This document shows positions 57,677-64,000 of a DNA stretch of 64,000 nucleotides, one piece after another (position 1 is the stretch's first letter; every line of letters starts with the position of its first letter). The stretch is from assembly GCA_013368315.1 (NCBI GenBank), contig JAACJM010000078.1:186001-250000 (forward strand), given 5' to 3'. A program made the position numbers and the translations under genes. The stretch comes from Tetrapyrgos nigripes. Its lineage: Eukaryota; Basidiomycota; Agaricomycetes; Agaricales; Campanellaceae. The notes beneath the pieces are model-generated. The model had not been told where the DNA came from and searched no databases. It saw nothing but the letters and a program-made list of their open reading frames with translations.

Positions 57677-60458
57677 TCAGTCATCATCTGAATCATCATC
57701 CGATGGAACAATCTCCAACTCATCATCAGAAGCCACATTGATATCCGTCTCTCTATACTCAGTCTCCAACTTGTCATTCGAGGCAGGTAATCCAGCAGCG
57801 AGCTTCTGGAGTTCTGGGCTAGTCCGAGAGATGTACGGGAGGAGACGTGAAGCTGAGATACCCTGGAGTGAGATGGCACCGTTGAGTTCCCTGAGAACAT
57901 AGGAACCCTTTTTCGTACGGCGAACTACTGCATAAGGACCTAACCAACGTGGTTTCGCTTTGCGTCCTAGGTCATTCATGATCCTGGAGTTCCTGACGAG
58001 GACTAAATCATCGGGTTGGAATACTTCACGGAATAATCGACGACGGTATCGATGCTCGAAGTGCTCCTTGGAACGAAAACGATGGAGTCGAAGGATGTTT
58101 GCGGCGGTTTGGATATCGTTTGGTTTATGCTGGAGTTGACGGATTCGTAGAGCTAAGAAGTCGGAAGGAGACATATTAGGTTTCCAGCCGTCTACAAGGA
58201 AAGAGGCTTCAGATAGATCACAGGGAAGGATTGGGTGGTAACCGTGAAGAAGGTAGAATGGGGAATATCCGGTTTGGCGACGAATGGTAATGATATCCGC
58301 AAAGACAGCGGTGGCGAGAAGTTCTGGCCAACGAGAAATACGTCCCTCACAAGCCTTTACGAGAGATTCACGAATGATAAAGTGACCTCGTTCGACTACT
58401 CCGTTAGCCTTGGAGTTGTATGGTGAAATGCGGATTTGATGAACTTTAAGGCGTCGTAACAGGTCGGAAAATGCTGCCTTCACTTCTGATCCGTTGTCTG
58501 TAACCACTTCGAGAACTAGACCATGTCGGCAATAAATCTGTTCATAGAAAAACTTTGCAAGTGACCTAGCGTTGTTCTTTCGTAAGGCTCGAGCTTCGCA
58601 ATACCCCGTGAGATCGTCCCGAGCAGCGACAATATAACGAAAGCCAGCTGCTGGTGGCATGAACATGACGTCGATGTAGATTTTCTGAAATGCTGAAACG
58701 GGAGTGGAAATAATGGGAGGGATTTTAAGTGATTTTCGGCTGCGTAATTGACATTCGTGGCATGAAAGAATGTGGCGGCGGACATGTTGGTACAAGTGGG
58801 GCCAAAAGAAACGCAGACTGATGAGATCGAAAGTAGCTTTAACGCCTCGATGACCTAGAAGCTCGTGTGATTGCTCTAGGATCTTCAAGCGAAGATTTGG
58901 GTCGAAAATCACCAACTGTGGTGCTTTGGTACCGTTAAGCTTGTACATCCGACCATAGCGTAGGAAATATCGTTTGGTGGACTGCAGGAATCGACGACGA
59001 GCTTGTGATTTGAGTTTGGCGTTTATAGCGAGATCAGAGGATCGTGAGGGAAAGTCTGGGAGCGTAAGATCTTCCAAGAATCTTCGAATACGGAGAAGGT
59101 TTCGTTCTGCTTCAGAAAGGGAAGATGTGGTAGGCGGGGAAATGAATACATGAAGATTTGAAGATGGAGAAGTGTGGTACGAATGAGTAAGATAAAACAT
59201 GGAAAAAAAAGAGGAAATCGAAGGGTATGTAGTCTCATGGAGACATGGAATCAGGAGGGAAATATCATCCAACCAAGAATCGTCGTAATCTTCTTCTGGG
59301 ATCTCGTCGTGTTCCATCCGGGATAGTGCGTCTGGTCCAACATGTCGTGTGGCTGGAACATGCACGAGAGTAAAGTCAAATAATAAAATTCCCTGAATCC
59401 ATTGATTTATCGCGGCATTGGGCTGCATATCTGGTTAATTGAGCATACCAGAGATGTATTTGGCATCGACTTCGACTCGGAGATCCTTGATACCGATGAG
59501 AAAGAGTCGAGAGTGGCGAAGGGCACGGAATAATCCGAAGAGTTCTAATTTTGGTTGGGAATATCGGCTCTCTCGTTCGTTGAATGGAAGGGAACCATAT
59601 CGTGCAGGACGACGTCGGTGATTCTCGTCGAGTTGAGCTAGGATAAATCCTACTCCAGTAGTACTGGAATCGACGGAGAAGAACACAGGAAGGGAGGAAG
59701 AATAATCGATGGAGCGTAGTGCCGGAGCAGTAGAAACTAACTGCTTGATTTCGTCAAAGGCACGTTGATGTTCATCAGTCCATTCGAAAACAACGTCCTT
59801 GTGATAAAGCCGGGCGAGACAACGAATGCGTTGGGAGTAATTTGGGATCCAAATTCGAACAGTACCAGTAAGTCCGAGAAAACAGCGTACAGAACGGGGA
59901 TCACGGAGAGGTGGCCAATTAAGGATTTTGTCGGCTCGAGATGGGTCTGGTAATCGTCCTTGCTGCGTGCATAACTGCCCTACAATGATAGCCTCTGGGC
60001 GAGCAATTTGCATCTTTTTATATGCAAAAGTTCCACCCATATGCTTTACGCGGTGCATTATACGATGAACATCCACGATATGTTCCCATACAAATCGTCT
60101 AATCCCTGGATTCTCCTTCAAAACTTCTGGATTGCCAAATCGATCGGGGTACGTAGTAGGTGGTCCTTTCACAGGTAAGTCGTCGATAAAGATGTTCGCG
60201 GTGTGTGGAATTTCGTCCTGCAAGATGAAAATCATGCACTCTTGGAATTCGGTAGGAGAGTTGGTATAGCCCATAGGCAAAGATGTGATACGTAGGGGCG
60301 ACGCGTTTGTATGCGCCAAGGATGGGGGTTGGGGTGTAGGAGTTGGTAGACTCAGTCATAGCAATGACCAAGTCATCTTCATCGAGATCGTCGAGGGAAT
60401 AATAATTCCCTGGGTCGAGAACAATCGAATCAAAGTCCATAGTGGATAAAATGTCCAT
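57677..60458 (-). pseudogene. Gypsy RT-RNase H-integrase, RT internally deleted
   Basis: From 60458: an N-terminal acidic stretch (LDPGNYYSLDDLDEDDL), then TPTPILGAYKRV. The frame then jumps to LRITSLPMGYTNSPTEF, the later half of RT, with the active site IFIDDLPVKG. Known relatives have some 250 residues between these points, including the first catalytic Asp, so a large deletion is inferred. RNase H follows (DSSTTGVGF, SQPKLELFGL), a TAA at 59435-59437, then a chromo-less integrase: HELLGH and CHEC zinc residues, DVMF, TDNGSE and VVERGH catalytic positions, and a basic C-terminus to 57677. It would have made and inserted cDNA. Confidence 0.88.
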
Positions 60459-60642
60459 GTTGAATACGTAGGTATAGTAAGAGATAACTTAGTGAGTTTA
60501 ACGTCGGTCACCACGACGAAGTAATCAAACAGGGAGAGGAAGAATGGACTGAATTAGGTAGGTGATCAGAATGGAAATGAGGAACGATGATAATAGGAAA
60601 ATGGAATGTAGGTAAAAAAAAACAATAGAAAGGGGAAAATAA

Positions 60643-61892
60643 TTAAGATGATGGGAGAGTAACAGGAACATATTGGCGACGAAAAACGTGAGTACGAATG
60701 ATGGAATGGTAATTATCAAGGTCCATAGCAAGTAAAAGGGTCAAAGACTTAGCGAGTTGATCACAAGCAAGCCCTGGTAACTCTGATCCATTCTCTAGCA
60801 TCTTGATAGCTGCCCAAACGAACCGGAACTCGTAATCCTCGAAAACGGGGTTGACTCTATAGTGAGATTCACCAATAGAACGATTCTGGGCCAACCAATA
60901 ATGATCGTACACAGAGTACAGTTTATCAATTTGCTCGTCGACAGAATCGGTAGTATGGAAGCAACGATAAGCGGTGAGAGTTGTCAAAGATCGTTGACGA
61001 AACTCCTCAGATAAGAGCTGAAGGAGATATTCCTTCAAATAGACCAGTCGTCCGAGTAGGCGAAAATAAGGGACGCCAAAATGATATACGAGTTCGGACG
61101 ATGGGACAGCGAACAGAAGGTCCTTAGGGATACGAATGGATCGAAGAGTCGGTGAGAGGTCGTTCTGGAGGCTAATGGAAATGATGATATCGAGAGCTTC
61201 CATGAATGGTACCCATTGCGAAAGATGATAAGGCCTTTCTTCGCTAAGAGGGGCCAATGCGACGTCGACATCGAACAGAGCGAAAATGGAGGTTCCAGGC
61301 AGCTCAAACGTCTTACCCTGACGTTGTTCAGCCTCAAATTGCTCGTGGAGGATAGAGAGGTGATAGAGAGAGAGCGGGGCACCTCGCTTCTTGAGATAAG
61401 CTTCAACAACTTTATCTATTCCTTCGCAAACTCCGCTTTTCCTCAACCATCTCGAATGATTCTGCACCACAACGCTCTCGAATGATTCTGCACCACAACG
61501 CTCTCGCTATTGCCATAAGCGAACGTCTGAAATCCCTCAGTAATCTCTATCATTTCCTTCGTGATTGAGTGCAATTTGGTGTAGAATTCGCGATATTGGA
61601 GAGAAGTATAGGAGTAATTTGGGTCATTGGTGATCTGATTGTAACGAAGGACATCGGAAGCGTCAAGTTGAGGGACATTACACATACGTTCGAGAGAAAG
61701 TTGGATAGGAGAGACGAGAGGTGGAATACTGGAAATAGAGGTTGTAGATGGAGGACGCTGGATTTCGAGAGGAGACCATGCGAATCCCATTGGGATAGTG
61801 AGAAGAACCATATCGGCACCAGGAAATTTGACTCGATATTCGGTAGTACCGCCAGCTGGATAGCCTGGTGTGGGAGAAGATGGAAGAGACAT
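60643..61892 (-). pseudogene. Extra gypsy ORF of unknown function, broken by a 26-bp duplication
   Basis: Two frames, 61443-61892 and 60643-61470, form one former protein of about 410 aa. It starts MSLPSSPTPGYPAGGTTEYR, contains FPGADMVLLTIPMGFAWSPL, and its second half is leucine-rich and helical (RLLGRLVYLKEYLLQLLSEE). Both pieces contain VVQNHS or MVQNHSR because the coding bases 61450-61475 are repeated at 61476-61501. The ORF stands between protease and RT. It matches no retrotransposon domain I know; it might be a capsid-like or accessory protein. Confidence 0.6.
61450..61501. repeat. 26-bp tandem duplication causing a frameshift
   Basis: The unit TCTCGAATGATTCTGCACCA followed by CAACGC occurs twice without change. 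Twenty-six is not a multiple of three, so the second copy shifts the frame of the gypsy accessory ORF. Confidence 0.97.
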
Positions 61893-62012
61893 GAAGACGT
61901 TGAATGATGATAGAAGAAGATAGAGGGGAGATGAATGAAAATAGAAGAGAGCGTGAAATCATGAGCGTAAAGGGGCGTAAAAGTCATGACGTCATTAATT
62001 TCGGGAGTAATT

Positions 62013-64000
62013 CTAGTCGTAGGCGTTGATTGATTTCATAAACGCCGATAATTCAATCGCCCAAGACGGTGCAGGCTCTGATTCGACCAAAAGCTCAAAT
62101 TTAGCTTCCAATTCTCCTGAGTAATTTCGTTCCTTGAACACCAAGTAAGTCCCTTCATCTCGTTCATCAATGCTAATCATGTTTCCTCTCTGCCAAGGTC
62201 GTCCTAGGAGTAGATCGAATGGAGCTTTGTTCCGACAAAAAGGTGCGCAAACGTGGTTATATTGCCGCACGCAATCGGTACTGATTCAACCAAGCCCTGG
62301 AGTAATCCTTCTCCTCCATTTGCATCGGAAACACCCATAGACTTGGTAATATCCATCGGTCGTCCACCCATTGCACCACGCCATACTTTTTTATGAACTA
62401 TGTTTAGCATGGACCCTGTATCGAGAATGGCTTCGATCTCCTTGCCATCAACCGAAACAGTAAATCGAATTAATCGGTGACGGTCGAGAATAAAGGCTTT
62501 GGCGATCGGATGACGATGGACTAGGTTATAGGAGGCTGGAGTAGCGGAAAATTGTGAAGAAGTTGCGAGCTGAGCTTTAGGAGGATTGCGCATCTTTAGG
62601 ACCTCGTTTAACATGTTTGATAGTTCAGGTGAACATGCTAATAATTCCCCAACTGAAATAGGGAATCCGTCGTTGGTACTGGCGTTGAGAATCTTATTTA
62701 GGACCGAATTCTTATCAATATGTGTGGAAACGGCGGATTGACGGGTAGGGGTAGACTTTTTCGTGGCGGATTTCTGACCTTTTCGATCCGGATTGACAGC
62801 AGGAGAGGTAACTGGTACATCTTCCATGATGGCGTCATCTTTCATAGGATCAACACGATTTTCTGTGGCATCGAAAGGAGTTGGTTCTGGGACAGGAGTA
62901 GGAGATGGTGGCGCTGCTTTCGAGTCTTGGACGGAAGGGGGAATATTCGAAGAGTCTTCAGACTTCTGGGGACGGGATCAAGTGCCATACGGGTGAGTCC
63001 TCTGCTTCTCGGCTTTATTCCTTTGGACCTCTAATGCTTGAGCAATCTCTTCATCCGTAGCCGATGGACTGATAAGATATGAAGATGATGAAGAGGAGTT
63101 ATCAGAAATCTGAATGAGGGCAGAAATAGGCATCGTTGGAGAAGGAGTCATAGCAGCCTTCTGACGCTTATAGGCGTCACAAACACATTCGCCACGGTTG
63201 CGCTGAAGAAGTACTCCATTGGGCCAAGCATATTTCCCATCCGAGGTACGTTTCAATTCTCCTTTATCCAATAACTCCTTCAATAACTCGCAGTTCCGAA
63301 TCCCATGTTCCGTAGAACCGCATCCCCAACAACTATTATTCGACTGGTTCCGTCCCGAAGAAGAATCGTTAGTGTTCCTGGGTGGCGTGTAAATGTTGTT
63401 GCGAAAATTGTTGGGTACAGAGGGAATTGAAGGGGTGGATGCAAGGATCTTGGGCGCAGGGAATAGCTGGGCAACGTGAGCATTATGGGCTAAAGCTCGA
63501 AGGTAATACGGTGCATAATCCGGGTCGTCTATAGTCATCCTCGAGAGGCGCCTGATGACTTCATCCATATCGGTAGGAATATTCGTGGAGGGTGTATTCG
63601 TATGAGAGCCGGAAGTAGGAGCTGTAGATGTGGTCGTAGAAGGGGATGTATGAGGAGATGTCGTAGTAGGGGACGCAGAATGCTTAGATTTGCGTGAGTG
63701 CTTCGTTTTCCTCTTCTTCTTGTCCTTTTTGCGAGACCCATACTCCGAGTCATCCGAAGAATCACTTGAGGAGTCATCAGAGGAATCATCGGACTCAGAA
63801 TCCGAGGGCTCAGTATCCAATTCAACATCCGATCCTCCACCATCCAAATTCTTCGAAAAATCATGTTCCTCTTCATCAAAATACTTCTCTATTGCACTCT
63901 CGACATCATTCTTCTCCCAAGGAACAGAACGATCGTAATCTGGCTTCTTTTCCCTCAACGTGCGGTTAACGACCTTGCGAATACGTTTCGGGAGTCCGTG
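62013..64000 (-). pseudogene. Gypsy gag and protease, partial and broken
   Basis: The frame is open to the window edge, so the gag N-terminus is outside. Visible parts: acidic/Ser-rich segment with SDSESDDSSDDSSS (about 63790), a basic KKDKKKRKTKHSRK patch, Ser/Thr-rich linker, the zinc knuckle CWGCGSTEHGIRNC (63300-63341), a TGA at 62978-62980, and a retropepsin with AILDTGSMLNIV (about 62413-62448). The frame then shifts by one base near 62230 before APFDLLLGRPWQRG, which ends the protease region at 62013. Gag would build the particle and bind RNA; the protease would process it. Confidence 0.85.

Larger units (their letters stand above)
57041..64000 (-). mobile_element. Ty3/gypsy LTR retrotransposon, defective, running off the window
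   Basis: On the minus strand the order is gag, protease, an extra ORF, reverse transcriptase, RNase H, integrase: the gypsy order. The 5' LTR and gag start lie beyond 64000. The 3' LTR must lie between the integrase end (57677) and about 57040, but its limits cannot be fixed without the other copy. The element is broken by two stop codons, one frameshift, a 26-bp duplication and a large RT deletion. Confidence 0.88.

Noticed and set aside
1..64000. A defence, secondary-metabolite or other multi-gene system
   Set aside because: The recognisable host genes are isolated and functionally unrelated; the remaining organised structure is explained by transposable elements.

Overview
The window looks like repeat-rich accessory DNA from a filamentous basidiomycete, most likely an Agaricomycete. 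The reasons are short GT-AG introns (about 50-120 bp), a tRNA gene with an 8-nt intron, a one-exon gene of the basidiomycete DUF6699 type, a small secreted double-psi-barrel protein, and the mix of hAT, Tc1/mariner, copia, gypsy and LINE sequence. All family names come from reading the sequence and from memory; no database search was run.

Layout. 1-2818: right-hand part of a hAT DNA transposon with a broken, nine-exon transposase gene. 2865-4001: non-autonomous TIR element. 4002-6892: nothing recognised. 6893-10278 (minus): a multi-exon C2H2 zinc-finger regulator, the largest host-type gene here. 10279-19500: mostly intergenic, with tRNA-Ile(AAU) at 13699-13780 and a decayed multi-exon gene of unknown function around 16216-17303 (minus). 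19601-19949: a small double-stranded-RNA-binding-domain gene with one intron. 21429-28251: a complete Ty1/copia retrotransposon with two LTRs, a half-tRNA primer site and a broken pol. 28252-34482: a dense cluster holding a gene-tail fragment, a hAT-type MITE with an exact 8-bp target duplication, a fold-back element, an internally deleted derivative of the hAT family seen at the left edge, and an apparently intact Tc1-type transposon. 34483-46900: mostly decayed repeats, with an IS630-type transposase whose catalytic residues are mutated, an unrecognised 206-aa ORF, tandem repeats, another MITE and a LINE 3' fragment. 47402-48109: the DUF6699-type gene. 49493-50099: the secreted double-psi-barrel gene. 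50500-57040: more MITEs, fold-back elements and repeats. About 57040 to beyond 64000 (minus): a defective Ty3/gypsy element with gag-protease, an extra unrecognised ORF, and a truncated RT-RNase H-integrase.

How the parts relate. The host-type genes (zinc finger, dsRBD, DUF6699, double-psi barrel, tRNA) sit singly between transposon blocks; no operon, pathway cluster or defence system is visible. The hAT gene fragment at 1-2818 and the 756-bp element at 31010-31765 share termini and the transposase 3' end, so they form an autonomous/non-autonomous pair of one family. Three or four further elements share TAGGGCT-type ends. The C-terminal tail of one unknown gene family appears twice, each time beside an LTR retrotransposon. 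The clearest self-contained observations are the LTR-encoded splice donor and half-tRNA primer site of the copia element, its gag with no CCHC knuckle, and the intact Tc1 element with compound terminal repeats.
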